A DNA stretch of 33,682 nucleotides from Actinomycetales bacterium (GCA_002919305.1 PKFB01000034.1:1-33682); one strand, 5' to 3'. Shown: positions 25,521 to 33,579, counted from the stretch's first letter. The notes: generated by a model from the letters alone, not told the origin. Program-made: numbers and translations.

Positions 25521-26147
25521 GTGCGATTTAGACTCCGTCCCAGCGAGGACGCCTTCTATGAGTTTTTTAGTCGGGCTGCCCAGAATTTGGTACGCGGTGC
25601 CGCGTTACTGGCAGAACTGGCACTTCCCGATGTTGACATTCAATCGGTAAGTGAGCGACTCGCTGAGGTTGAGCACGACAACGACGCGCTGACCCACGAG
25701 CTCTACAACAAGATCAACTCCACCTTCATCACGCCCTTCGACCGGGAGGACATCTACCGGTTGGGGTCCACATTGGACGACGTGATGGACCACATGGAGG
25801 CCGCGGGCAGCCTGGTCTATCTGTACGGGTTGTCCGACCTTCCCGCGCTGCCGCGGGAGATGAACGAGTTGATCGAGGTGCTCAACCAGCAGGCGCGGTT
25901 AACCGCTGAGGCGATGCCGCGTCTGAAGAGCATGAAAGGGCTCAAGGACTACTGGATCGAGATCAACCGGATGGAGAACGACGGCGACCGCGCGTACCGG
26001 ATGCTGCTGGTTCGCCTGTTCTCCGGTGAGTACGACGCTCTGACGGTGTTGAAGATGAAGGAGGTGGCCGACGAACTGGAGGCCGCTGCGGACGCCTTCG
26101 AGCATGTGGCCAACACCATCGAGCAGATCGCCGTCAAGGAGTCCTGA
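25521..26147 (+). CDS. DUF47/PhoU-like regulator of phosphate transport
   Basis: 208 residues from GTG 25521, chosen because AGG lies 5 bases upstream and the family begins with RLRPSEDAFYEFF. All-helical PhoU-like protein: FYEFFSRAAQNLVRGAALLAEL, EVEHDNDALTHELYNKINSTFITPFDREDIYRLGSTLDDVMDHME, then IEINRMENDGDRAYR. The repeated E-x-x-x-D patterns are those that hold metal in PhoU proteins. Family knowledge: DUF47 genes sit beside Pit-type transporters and modulate phosphate uptake. Here the pit gene starts 3 bases after the stop, so the pair is one operon. Confidence 0.95.
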   Translation: MRFRLRPSEDAFYEFFSRAAQNLVRGAALLAELALPDVDIQSVSERLAEVEHDNDALTHELYNKINSTFITPFDREDIYRLGSTLDDVMDHMEAAGSLVYLYGLSDLPALPREMNELIEVLNQQARLTAEAMPRLKSMKGLKDYWIEINRMENDGDRAYRMLLVRLFSGEYDALTVLKMKEVADELEAAADAFEHVANTIEQIAVKES

Positions 26148-26150
26148 GCG

Positions 26151-27161
26151 GTGAGCGCTGAGCTCGTCGGCGTGCTGTTGGTCATCATCACAGCGATGGC
26201 GTTCGACTACACCAACGGCTTCCATGACGCGGCCAACGCCATCGCGACCTCGGTCTCCACCCGCGCTCTCACCCCACGGGCGGCACTCCTGCTCGCCGCC
26301 GTCGGCAACCTGGTCGGCGCATTCTTCGGTGCGAAGGTAGCCGAAACCGTGGGCAGTGGGATCGTGACGCTCCCGGAGACCCACAGCAGCCTGTGGATCG
26401 TTTTCGCTGGGGTGATCGGTGCCATCGCTTGGAACCTGATCACCTGGTACTTCGGCCTACCATCCTCATCGTCACACGCTCTGATCGGCGGCTTGGTCGG
26501 CGCCACGATGTTCGCCGCCAGCGGTGAGGTGCTGTGGGGATCGATCACCAGTAAGGTGCTGATCCCCATGGTGGTCTCTCCCACGGTGGGCATGGTGCTG
26601 GGTTACCTGGTCATGCTCGCCGTGATGTGGATCTTCCGGAAAGGACACCCGGGCAAACTGAACCGGGGATTCCGGATCGCCCAGACCATCTCGGCCGCGG
26701 GTATGGCGGTGGGACATGGCATGCAGGACGCCGCCAAGACCATGGGCATCGTCGTGCTGGCCCTGTACACGGGGGGTTTCCAGGACAGCCGGACCCACAT
26801 CCCATGGTGGGTGTTCATCACCTCTGCGAGCGTGCTTGCGGCCGGTACCTATGCCGGTGGTTGGCGCATCATCCGTACGCTGGGCCGCCGGGTCATCGAT
26901 CTAGGACCGCCTCAGGGATTCGCGGCCGAGACCACCGCCAGCGCGGTGCTTTACCTCAACGCGCTCTGGCTGGGCGCGCCGATCTCCACCACTCACACCA
27001 TCACCGCAGCGATCATGGGGGTGGGTGCCACGAAGCGGCTGTCGGCCGTGCGTTGGGGAGTGGCGGGGAACATCGTCACAGCGTGGATCCTGACCTTCCC
27101 GATGGCTGCCCTGATCGCCATCGTGGTGCACCTGATCCTCTACCCGTTCGTCCATGTCTGA
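26151..27161 (+). CDS. pit: Low-affinity inorganic phosphate transporter, Pit family
   Basis: 336 residues, about ten membrane helices. The duplicated Pit signature is present at both ends: FDYTNGFHDAANAIATSVSTRALTP near residue 20 and LNALWLGAPISTTHTITAAIMGVG near 275. It also has WYFGLPSSSSHALIGGLVGA and GHGMQDAAKTMG. Family knowledge: proton-coupled uptake of phosphate as metal-phosphate. GTG 26151 has AAGGAG about 9 bases upstream, inside the end of the DUF47 gene, so the two are coupled. PHO-box-like repeats upstream of the pair suggest control by phosphate supply. Confidence 0.96.
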   Translation: MSAELVGVLLVIITAMAFDYTNGFHDAANAIATSVSTRALTPRAALLLAAVGNLVGAFFGAKVAETVGSGIVTLPETHSSLWIVFAGVIGAIAWNLITWYFGLPSSSSHALIGGLVGATMFAASGEVLWGSITSKVLIPMVVSPTVGMVLGYLVMLAVMWIFRKGHPGKLNRGFRIAQTISAAGMAVGHGMQDAAKTMGIVVLALYTGGFQDSRTHIPWWVFITSASVLAAGTYAGGWRIIRTLGRRVIDLGPPQGFAAETTASAVLYLNALWLGAPISTTHTITAAIMGVGATKRLSAVRWGVAGNIVTAWILTFPMAALIAIVVHLILYPFVHV

Positions 27162-27233
27162 TCGGCCTTCCGAACGATCGCCCATCCAGGCGTGAGCCGA
27201 CCACACACCCGCGATCCAGGGAATCACCGGTGT

Positions 27234-27274
27234 GCCGCCCAGGGCGGGCGGCGAGATTCCCCGGATCGCGGGGA
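27234..27274. terminator. Two adjacent GC hairpins between convergent genes
   Basis: First hairpin: GCCGCCC (27234-27240) with GGGCGGC (27246-27252). Second: TCCCC (27258-27262) with GGGGA (27270-27274). They lie between the convergent pit and Gfo/Idh/MocA genes and could end transcription both ways. No T-run is seen; an almost pure purine stretch follows (27270-27320). Confidence 0.45.
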
Positions 27275-27337
27275 GAGACGAGAAAGGACGAAAGAGGGAG
27301 AGAGGAAGAGACGACAGAGGTCGGGCGTGGGGATCCC

Positions 27338-28321
27338 TCAGGATTCAGAGGGGTAGCGTACGCCGATTTGGGCCCGGATCGTATCCAGGGTCCGCATCAC
27401 CTCCAGCGTCGCTTGCCAGGGCATCAACGGACTCTCAGTGAGGCCTTCCCGCAGGCAGCGCATGACCTCCCTGGCCTGGTACGTGTACCCGTGCCCTTCC
27501 AACGAGTACTCGAACGTCTCCGGATCCCGGCCCTCAATGACGAGGGTGAACCGGTCAGGGCGGGGGAACCGGGGCACCTCGATCCGGCCTTGGGAGCCCG
27601 AGATGACCGCCGCTACCGGTTGGGATGCCACGATTGAGCAGGACAGAACCCCCAGCGCGCCGGACTCGTACCCGAGCACGATGCCGGTGGTTTCATCCAC
27701 CCCCTGCGGGCTGAGGCGGGCCCAGGACGCGATGCTGTGCGGCGTTCCCAAGAAGAGGTGAGCGAAGGAGACCGGGTAGACGCCCACATCCAGCAACGCG
27801 CCACCACCCAACTCCGGGTTCCGCAGACGGTGGGTGGGGTCATCGGGGCCGACGAAACCGAAGTCAGACGCAAGAACACGTGGTTCACCGATCGCGCCGT
27901 CGGACACCAGCGACACTATCCGGCGTACCGCTGGATTGAACCGGGTCCACATGGCCTCCATCAGGAACAGGCCGCGGTCGCGGGCCCGGGAGACCAGATC
28001 CTCAGCTTCGGCGGCGTTGATAGTGAACGCCTTCTCGCACAGCACCGCCTTGCCGGCGTCCAGGCAGATGCGGGTGGCGCGGTGATGCGCCGAGTGAGGG
28101 GTAGCGACGTAGATAACGTCCACATCGGGGTCAGCGGCTAGTTCGTCCCAGCTGCCGTACGCACGCGGGATGTCGAAGCGGGCCGCGAACGCTTGGGCCG
28201 CCTCCAAGGTGCGAGAACCAACCGCGGTGATTTCGGCGTCGGGTAGGAGCTTCAGGTCCTCGGCGAAGGTAGCGGCGATGCCGCCCGTGGCGAGGATCCC
28301 CCAGCGAATCTTGTGAACCAC
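27338..28321 (-). CDS. Gfo/Idh/MocA-family oxidoreductase
   Basis: 327 residues. N-terminal NAD(P)-binding Rossmann fold (IRWGILATGGIAATFAEDL, about 5-25), the YVATPHSAHH strand, and the family's EK motif in VLCEKAFTIN (Glu96-Lys97, where Lys is the catalytic residue). The C-terminal beta-sheet domain has GGALLDVGVYPVSFAHLFLG with Asp and His positions typical of the active site. EKA in place of EKP resembles the dihydrodiol/xylose dehydrogenase branch, so a sugar or related polyol substrate is likely but not certain. GTG 28321; AAGG lies about 6 bases upstream. It stands alone, divergent from the first copy of the repeated membrane-protein array, with only 100 bases between them. Confidence 0.93.
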   Translation of the reverse strand: MVHKIRWGILATGGIAATFAEDLKLLPDAEITAVGSRTLEAAQAFAARFDIPRAYGSWDELAADPDVDVIYVATPHSAHHRATRICLDAGKAVLCEKAFTINAAEAEDLVSRARDRGLFLMEAMWTRFNPAVRRIVSLVSDGAIGEPRVLASDFGFVGPDDPTHRLRNPELGGGALLDVGVYPVSFAHLFLGTPHSIASWARLSPQGVDETTGIVLGYESGALGVLSCSIVASQPVAAVISGSQGRIEVPRFPRPDRFTLVIEGRDPETFEYSLEGHGYTYQAREVMRCLREGLTESPLMPWQATLEVMRTLDTIRAQIGVRYPSES

Positions 28322-28408
28322 ACGTCAACCTTAGAAGGCGCGTACTCGTCACGCTGGAAGCGTTCACAGGCTGGGATCAGGAAGAAAAACCAATTCGCTA
28401 CCAGGTCG

Positions 28409-28421
28409 TACGCTGACCAGC
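28409..28421 (+). promoter_or_regulatory. Leaderless-type promoter of array copy 1
   Basis: TACGCT (28409-28414) followed by 7 bases and ATG 28422. The same TANNCT-N7-RTG layout precedes every other copy. No ribosome site is present, which supports translation from the transcript's first base. No clear -35 box. Confidence 0.6.
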
Positions 28422-29504
28422 ATGAGTTACTACGGTCCTGACCCCAACTACCCTGGCGGCCAGCAACCAGGGCAGCCTGCTCCAGGCGACCAGCCGACAT
28501 ATGGTGGCCAACCGAATCCATACGGCCAGACTGATCCATACGGTCAGACTGACCCATATGGTCAGTCCTCTGCGAACCCTACCTACGAGCAGCCTGGTTT
28601 CACTCAGCCAGCCGGGGCGCCGGGATATGGACAGGACCCTTACGGCCAACCGGTGTCGGGCCCGGGGTACGGGCAGCCAGTGTCGGGTGTTCCTGGCTAC
28701 CCCGCTGACCCTTACGCTCCCCCAACCTCCGGGATTCCCACTTCTGGGATGCCGTCTGGCTCATGGCAGACGCCTCCATCTCAGAAGAGCGGCGTATCCG
28801 GTGGGTTTATCGCTGGGATCATCGGTGTGGTCTTAGTGCTGCTCATCGGTGTCGGTGCGGTGATCTACTTCGTCGCCTCTGGGGACGACGAGGGGGAACC
28901 CAACACAACTCAATCCCTTGGGCCGGATAACACTGACTCCCCCACGCCAGAATCCAGTGACGAACCCGGGGACGACACCGGAGGGGGCGGTGAGCCTCGG
29001 CCGACCGATCTGTTCCCCGATGTTCTTGCCGGTTATCAGCGAAATTGGGGCCTCACCTGGAATTTGGTCGAGTCGGGCGCCTTCGATTGCGACCAGGTCG
29101 GCACGGCGGAGGTGACCGCGGTGCTGATCGAACATGGTTGCGAGGAGGTGCATGTCGCCTCGTATGTGGACGCTGATCAGCAGTACGCGGTGACGGTCGG
29201 CGTCATTGAATACGCTGATGTCGCGACAGCCGACGCGGCGGAGTATGCCCTCACTGCCGTTCTGCCCGCTGGCTGGACAGAGTATCCCGTCGCCATGGAT
29301 TCGACGTTCTACTTTGCGCCACCGGATGGCTCTGGCATCACCAGTGACACCCGGGTTCAAGGTAGCCGGGACGCGTACGAGAACTACCTGCTGTACTCAC
29401 TGAGTGCTGGTTACGACGGCAGCGACGGTATAAGACACCCCGCGTGGGACGTGGAGTTCGGCGTCGCGACTATTCTTGGGGTGTCCAGGAATGAGAACGA
29501 ATAA
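28422..29504 (+). CDS. Array copy 1: Pro/Gln/Gly-rich tail, one membrane helix, extracytoplasmic domain
   Basis: 360 residues. Residues 1-120 are low-complexity, rich in Gly, Pro, Gln and Tyr, with PYGQTD-type repeats. One membrane helix follows at about 127-152 (SGGFIAGIIGVVLVLLIGVGA), then an acidic Ser/Thr/Pro linker (about 153-193) and a folded domain (about 194-360) beginning RPTDLFPD. No signal peptide, so the tail should be cytoplasmic and the C-terminal domain outside. Cys223 (FDCDQVG) and Cys240 (GCEEVHVASY) are spaced 17 apart in all intact copies and probably form a disulfide. I do not recognise the domain; the tail-helix-domain plan resembles many actinobacterial membrane-anchored proteins of unknown role. 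First copy of a tandem array; it lacks the upstream hairpin found before the others. Confidence 0.88.
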   Translation: MSYYGPDPNYPGGQQPGQPAPGDQPTYGGQPNPYGQTDPYGQTDPYGQSSANPTYEQPGFTQPAGAPGYGQDPYGQPVSGPGYGQPVSGVPGYPADPYAPPTSGIPTSGMPSGSWQTPPSQKSGVSGGFIAGIIGVVLVLLIGVGAVIYFVASGDDEGEPNTTQSLGPDNTDSPTPESSDEPGDDTGGGGEPRPTDLFPDVLAGYQRNWGLTWNLVESGAFDCDQVGTAEVTAVLIEHGCEEVHVASYVDADQQYAVTVGVIEYADVATADAAEYALTAVLPAGWTEYPVAMDSTFYFAPPDGSGITSDTRVQGSRDAYENYLLYSLSAGYDGSDGIRHPAWDVEFGVATILGVSRNENE

Positions 29505-29672
29505 GTGATGCTTCTGATATGGGTCGTTTTGTCCGTCATGCCGTGAGGTGGGGCCGTGCCTGGTGAGAATGACAGGTAGCGGGCTGATCCCACCGCGGGA
29601 TGAGGAACGATATGACGGCCTGTACGCGCGCTACGTCGTCGACTAGTCGTCGCATTTGAAGCGGGACAGGGT

Positions 29673-29709
29673 GGGTGGGGCGACCAGCAGTCGTCCCGCC
29701 CAAGATTTT
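29673..29709 (+). terminator. Array hairpin 1 with T-run
   Basis: 12-bp stem GGGTGGGGCGAC/GTCGTCCCGCCC (two G-T pairs), loop CAGCA, tail AAGATTTT. It lies 168 bases after the stop of copy 1 and 58 bases before ATG of copy 2. It looks like an intrinsic terminator ending a long 3' region of copy 1. Confidence 0.75.
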
Positions 29710-29754
29710 GTGATGTCAGAAGATTGGGCGATATCCCCGGCTCACCTCGAGCCT

Positions 29755-29767
29755 TACTCTGCCCGAC
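29755..29767 (+). promoter_or_regulatory. Leaderless-type promoter of array copy 2
   Basis: TACTCT (29755-29760), then GCCCGAC, then ATG 29768. A conserved ATCCCCGGCTC block just upstream (29733-29743) recurs before copies 4 and 5 in place of a standard -35 box. Confidence 0.6.
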
Positions 29768-30763
29768 ATGAGTTATTACGGTTCTGACCCTTACTACTCT
29801 GGCGGCCAGCAGCCGGGGCAGCCTGCTCCAGGCGACCAGCCGGCGTATGGTGGCCAACCGAGTCCATATGGCCAGCCAGATCCATACAGTCAGCCAGATC
29901 CATATGGTCAGGCTGACCCGTATGGTCAGTCCTCTGCGAACCCTACCTACGAGCAGCCTGGTTTCACTCAGCCAGCCGGGACGCCGGGATATGGGCAGGA
30001 CCCTTACGGCCAGCCGATGTCGGGTGCACCTGGTTATGGTCCTGATCCTTTTGCTCCCCCGCCTCCTGGAGTGCCGCCTCCCGGGTGGCAGCCGCCTGCA
30101 CCGCAGAAGAGCGGCGCAACTGGTGGGCTGATCGCTGGGATCATCGGCATAGTCTTGGTGCTGCTTATCGGTGTCGGCGCGGTGGTCTACTTCGTTGCGT
30201 TCGGTGACGATGCGGACCCATCCCCGAATAACGATCCCTCTTTCAGTACCAGTGAGGCCAGGCCGACCGATCTGTTCCCTGAGACGCTTACCGGTGGGTG
30301 GATGGATCTGGGCCTTATCTGGAATTTGGTCGAGTCAGGTGCCTTCGATTGCGATCAGGTCGGCACGTCGGAGGTGACCGCGGTGCTGATCGCGCAGGGT
30401 TGCGAGGAGGTGCATGTCGCCTCGTATGTGGACGCTTCCGAGCAGTACGCGGTGACGGTCGGCGTCATTGAATACGCTGATGTCGCGACAGCCGACGCGG
30501 CGGAGTATGCCCTTAATGATGTGCTGCCTCCTGGCTGGACGTCTTCGCCCAGAGCCATGGATTCGGTGTTCTACTTTTTAACGCCGGATGGCTCTGGCAT
30601 CACCAGTGACACCCGGGTTCAAGGTAGCCGGGACGCGTACGAGAACTACCTGCTGTACACACTGTGTGCCGGTTATGACGGCAGCAACGGTGAGCAGTAC
30701 CCCGCGTGGGACGTGGAGTTCGGTGTCGCAGACGTTCTAGGTGTGACTATAAATGACAACTAG
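29768..30763 (+). CDS. Array copy 2: Pro/Gln/Gly-rich tail, one membrane helix, extracytoplasmic domain
   Basis: 331 residues. The cytoplasmic tail (1-115) carries an expanded run of seven-residue PDPYGQ-type repeats (about residues 32-54). The membrane helix is at about 119-144 (GGLIAGIIGIVLVLLIGVGA), the linker is short, and the folded domain starts at RPTDLFPE (about 165). The conserved cysteines are Cys195 and Cys212, and this copy alone has a further Cys300 in YTLCAGYDG, where copies 1 and 4 have Ser or Gly. The domain is very close to copy 1 from VTAVLI to the end, while tail repeats and linker differ. Function unknown. Preceded by hairpin 1 and the leaderless promoter, so each copy can be transcribed on its own. 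Confidence 0.88.
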   Translation: MSYYGSDPYYSGGQQPGQPAPGDQPAYGGQPSPYGQPDPYSQPDPYGQADPYGQSSANPTYEQPGFTQPAGTPGYGQDPYGQPMSGAPGYGPDPFAPPPPGVPPPGWQPPAPQKSGATGGLIAGIIGIVLVLLIGVGAVVYFVAFGDDADPSPNNDPSFSTSEARPTDLFPETLTGGWMDLGLIWNLVESGAFDCDQVGTSEVTAVLIAQGCEEVHVASYVDASEQYAVTVGVIEYADVATADAAEYALNDVLPPGWTSSPRAMDSVFYFLTPDGSGITSDTRVQGSRDAYENYLLYTLCAGYDGSNGEQYPAWDVEFGVADVLGVTINDN

Positions 30764-30941
30764 TGGGTGATGCTTTCCTGACGTGGTCGGTTTATCCATC
30801 AGATTGCGGAATGATCATGGCTGGTGAGAAGCGAAAGATAGAGGGTAGGCCCCACCAATTAGAACCCCCCAATAAAGCAGGAATAGATATGGTGCCCTGT
30901 GTAGTCATCGACTAGGTGTCATATCTAATGTAGAGTGTAGT

Positions 30942-30979
30942 GGGTGAGGTAACAATTGGTTATCTCACCCAAAAATTTT
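30942..30979 (+). terminator. Array hairpin 2 with T-run
   Basis: 12-bp stem GGGTGAGGTAAC/GTTATCTCACCC (one G-T pair; an extra T-A pair extends it), loop AATTG, tail AAAAATTTT. Located 178 bases after the stop of copy 2. Same place as hairpin 1 but with different paired bases. Confidence 0.75.
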
Positions 30980-31057
30980 AGTATATAGAGGATTGGCCGC
31001 ACCTTTTTAGAGTTGGGTAGGTCTTCCCGGCAGGTATGAGGTTTTAGTCTGCCCGGC

Positions 31058-31586
31058 GTGAGTTACTACGGTTCTGGTGGCGACGAGGGGGAGCTCAACG
31101 CGAATCCGTCCTCAGATAGCGGTCCCTTTTTTCAGGCCGGTGCGGTCAGGCCGACCGATCTGTTCCCTGAGACGCTTACCGGTAGGTGGATGGCTCTGGT
31201 GGCCGAGGCGCTGATTGCGCAGAGCTGCGAGAAAGCACATGTCGCTTCATATGTGGACGTTTCCGAGTAGTACGCGGTAACGATCGGCATCCCCGACTTC
31301 GGGGATATTACGACCGCCGATGCGGAGGAGCGAGCCCGTGATACTGCCCTGCCCGTAGACTGGGTGGATTACCTAAGCGCTATGAATTCAACATCTTACT
31401 TTTTAACGTCGGACGGTTCCGGCATCCCTGGTGACACTCAGGTTCAAGGTAGCCGGGACGCGTACGAGAGCTACCTGTTGTACACACTGTGCGCGGCTAC
31501 AACGACGGTGACGGTGAGCGGCTCCTCGTGAGGATCTGGAGTTCGACGTCGCAGATGCTCTTGGTGTAGCCATGAATGACAATTAG
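31058..31586 (+). pseudogene. Array copy 3, decayed
   Basis: Starts with GTG at 31058 behind the usual box (TAGTCT 31045-31050, then 7 bases) and encodes MSYYGSGGDEGE: the Pro/Gln tail and the membrane helix are deleted, joining the first residues directly to the acidic linker. A second in-frame deletion removes the segment with FDCDQVG, losing the first conserved cysteine. A TAG at 31268-31270 replaces the CAG (Gln) present in other copies, and a one-base loss near 31488 shifts the frame before the end at 31586. Before the TAG a 70-residue product is possible, but without a helix or full domain it is unlikely to work. The promoter and following hairpin are intact. Confidence 0.85.
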
Positions 31587-31602
31587 TGAGCGACGCTTCC
31601 CT

Positions 31603-31626
31603 GATATGGGGTCTACCCGTCATATC
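31603..31626. repeat. Inverted repeat after array copy 3
   Basis: GATATG (31603-31608) and CATATC (31621-31626), with inner GGT/ACC also pairing. The same arms recur after copy 4 (32866-32889) and in degraded form after copy 1. Located about 17-40 bases after the stops, without a T-run; could be an operator or an mRNA 3' hairpin. Confidence 0.45.
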
Positions 31627-31747
31627 GCGAGGTGGGGTCGTATCTGGCGAGAAGCGACAGACCGGGAATCGGGTCCACCAACTAGCTGAAACCGATGCGA
31701 TAGTTGTTTGAGTTATCTACTAGACGTCGTATCTAACGCGGAGCGTA

Positions 31748-31786
31748 GTGGGTGGGGTAACAGTTGGTTATCTCGCCCACAATTTT
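31748..31786 (+). terminator. Array hairpin 3 with T-run
   Basis: 14-bp stem GTGGGTGGGGTAAC/GTTATCTCGCCCAC (three G-T pairs), loop AGTTG, tail AATTTT. It lies 161 bases after the end of decayed copy 3 and 79 bases before ATG of copy 4. Confidence 0.75.
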
Positions 31787-31852
31787 GGCGTCCGGAGGGT
31801 TAACCGGGTCTCTCCAGAGTTAACTGGTTTTTCTCGGCTCGCATCGGGGTCT

Positions 31853-31865
31853 TACTCTGCCCGGC
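31853..31865 (+). promoter_or_regulatory. Leaderless-type promoter of array copy 4
   Basis: TACTCT (31853-31858), GCCCGGC, then ATG 31866, identical in layout to copy 2. No ribosome site. Confidence 0.6.
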
Positions 31866-32849
31866 ATGAGTTACTACGGTCCTGACCCTAACTACTCTGG
31901 CGGTCAGCAGCCGGGGCAGCCTGCCCCAGGTGACCAGCCGGCGTATGGTGGCCAGCCAGATCCATATGGCCAGCCCGCTGCGAACCCCGCCTACGAGCAG
32001 CCTGGTTTCAACCAGGCACCCGAGGCGCCGGGGTACGGACAGCCCGTGTCGGGTGGTCCTTCCCCCGCCGCTGACCCTTACGCCCCTCCCGCCCCTGGGA
32101 TGCCGCCTGCGTCCTGGGAACCGCCTGTGCCGCAGAAGAGCGGTCCGTCTGGTGGGCTGATCGCTGGGATCATCGGTGTGGTCTTGGTGCTGCTCATCGG
32201 TATCGGTGCGGTGGTCTACTTCGTCGCTTCCGGTGATGACGAAGGGGAGCCCAGCGCGAACCCGTCCACGGATAGCTCGAACTCGGATGGCGGTGACTCC
32301 TCTGGTACGGATTCCGGAGATGACACCGGATGGAGTAGTGAGTCTCGACCCACCGATCTGTTCCCCGACACCCTCGAGGGTGCTCAGGAGGGTTGGGGCC
32401 TCATGTGGACCTTGAGTGAGTCAGGCGCCTTCGACTGCGATCAGGTCGGCACGTCGGAGGTGACCGCGGTGCTGATCGCGCAGGGTTGCGAGGAGGTGCA
32501 TGTCGCCTCGTATGTGGACACTGACCAGCAGTACGCGGTGACGGTCGGCGTCATCGACTTCGGGGATGTCACGACAGCCGACGCGGCAGAGCACGCCCTT
32601 GATGCTGTCCTGCCTGCTAGCTGGACGTCTTCTACCAGCCCCATGGATTCGACGTTCCGCTTTTTAACACCGGACGGCTCTGGCATCACCAGTGACACCC
32701 AGGTCCAAGGTAGCCGGGACGCGTACGAGAACTACCTGCTGTACTCGCTGGGTGCCGGTTACGACGGTAGCGACGGTGAACCGCACCCCACATGGGATGT
32801 GGAGCTGGGCGTCTCGATAATTCTTGGTGTATCCATGAATTACAACTAG
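31866..32849 (+). CDS. Array copy 4: Pro/Gln/Gly-rich tail, one membrane helix, extracytoplasmic domain
   Basis: 327 residues. The tail (1-92) is shorter than in copies 1 and 2, with a single PDPYGQ unit instead of several. The membrane helix is at about 97-121 (GGLIAGIIGVVLVLLIGIGA). The linker (about 122-160) is long and rich in Ser, Asp and Gly. The folded domain begins at RPTDLFPD and has Cys191 and Cys208, again 17 apart. The domain differs from copies 1 and 2 mainly in its first 25 residues and in scattered charged positions; the GSGITSDT-QGSRDAYENYLLY block is kept. Function unknown; extracytoplasmic location is inferred from the single helix without signal peptide. Confidence 0.88.
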   Translation: MSYYGPDPNYSGGQQPGQPAPGDQPAYGGQPDPYGQPAANPAYEQPGFNQAPEAPGYGQPVSGGPSPAADPYAPPAPGMPPASWEPPVPQKSGPSGGLIAGIIGVVLVLLIGIGAVVYFVASGDDEGEPSANPSTDSSNSDGGDSSGTDSGDDTGWSSESRPTDLFPDTLEGAQEGWGLMWTLSESGAFDCDQVGTSEVTAVLIAQGCEEVHVASYVDTDQQYAVTVGVIDFGDVTTADAAEHALDAVLPASWTSSTSPMDSTFRFLTPDGSGITSDTQVQGSRDAYENYLLYSLGAGYDGSDGEPHPTWDVELGVSIILGVSMNYN

Positions 32850-32865
32850 TAAGTGGCACTTCCCT

Positions 32866-32889
32866 GATATGAGGGCTACCCGTCATATC
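32866..32889. repeat. Inverted repeat after array copy 4
   Basis: GATATG (32866-32871) and CATATC (32884-32889) with inner GGG/CCC pairing; same element as after copy 3, at a similar distance from the stop. Confidence 0.45.
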
Positions 32890-33009
32890 GTGAGGTGGGG
32901 TCGTGTCTGGCAAGAAACGACGGGCGCCGATCCCGCCAGCAGAAGGGGAGTCGATGTGGTGGTCTGTTCGGCCATTGACTAGTTGCCATATTCGGTGCGA
33001 GACATAGTG

Positions 33010-33044
33010 GACGGGGCGACCAGCAGTCGCCCCGTCTAGGTTTT
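33010..33044 (+). terminator. Array hairpin 4 with T-run
   Basis: Perfect 11-bp stem GACGGGGCGAC/GTCGCCCCGTC, loop CAGCA, tail TAGGTTTT; 160 bases after the stop of copy 4. Confidence 0.75.
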
Positions 33045-33093
33045 GGTACGAGTCTTCCTGGCGTGCATCCTTTGCAGCCATAAGTTGCTTCCA

Positions 33094-33340
33094 CCACGGC
33101 TACTGCGGCCCTGACCTCGACTATCCAGGTGGAGCCCGGGCGGCCTGGTCCTTTCGCTTCTCCGCCTTTCGGGTGGTAGCCGCCTGGACCGCGGAAGAGG
33201 TTCGTCTGGTGGGTTGACCGCGCAAGGGCTGCGAGGAGGCATGTCGTGTCGCATGTGGACGTTGATGAGTGGTACGCGGTGACGGTCGGCGTCGTCGACT
33301 TCGGTGTCGCCGCGACAGTTGATGGAGCACCTCTTTCATG
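33094..33340 (+). pseudogene. Array remnant between copies 4 and 5
   Basis: About 250 bases that align piecewise with the intact genes: the start (GGCTACTGCGGCCCTGAC, like the MSYYGPD coding part), the end of the Pro-rich tail and the residues before the helix, then a jump to the part coding for QGCEEVHVASYVD and YAVTVGVVDFG. The start codon, helix and most of the domain are gone and the frame is broken. It is more decayed than copy 3. It is still followed by the conserved 3' DNA and hairpin 5. Confidence 0.75.
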
Positions 33341-33497
33341 CGGGCGGGTTTGCCGCGTCATGGAGCAGGCGCGGGGTTGTACTCGGTGAGAAGCAGGAGA
33401 TAAAGAGCCAAACGCGCTAACGGTATGGAATCGAAGCGGCGGCATGTTCGATGCGTTGCGCCATGAACTAGCTGTTATGTCCAATGCGGAGCGTAGT

Positions 33498-33533
33498 GGG
33501 TAGGGCAACCAGCGGTTGCTCCGCTTAAGATTT
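33498..33533 (+). terminator. Array hairpin 5
   Basis: Stem GGGTAGGGCAAC/GTTGCTCCGCTT with several G-T pairs and one A-C mismatch, loop CAGCG, tail AAGATTT. It follows the decayed remnant and is the weakest of the five, consistent with relaxed selection. Confidence 0.55.
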
Positions 33534-33579
33534 GATATTCGGAGGGTTGGGCGGGTATCCCCAGCTCGCGCCGGGGTCG

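Noticed and set aside
26627-27637. Plus-strand open frame overlapping the end of pit and running into the Gfo/Idh/MocA gene
   Set aside because: It crosses two clearly coded genes in a different frame and shows no domain.
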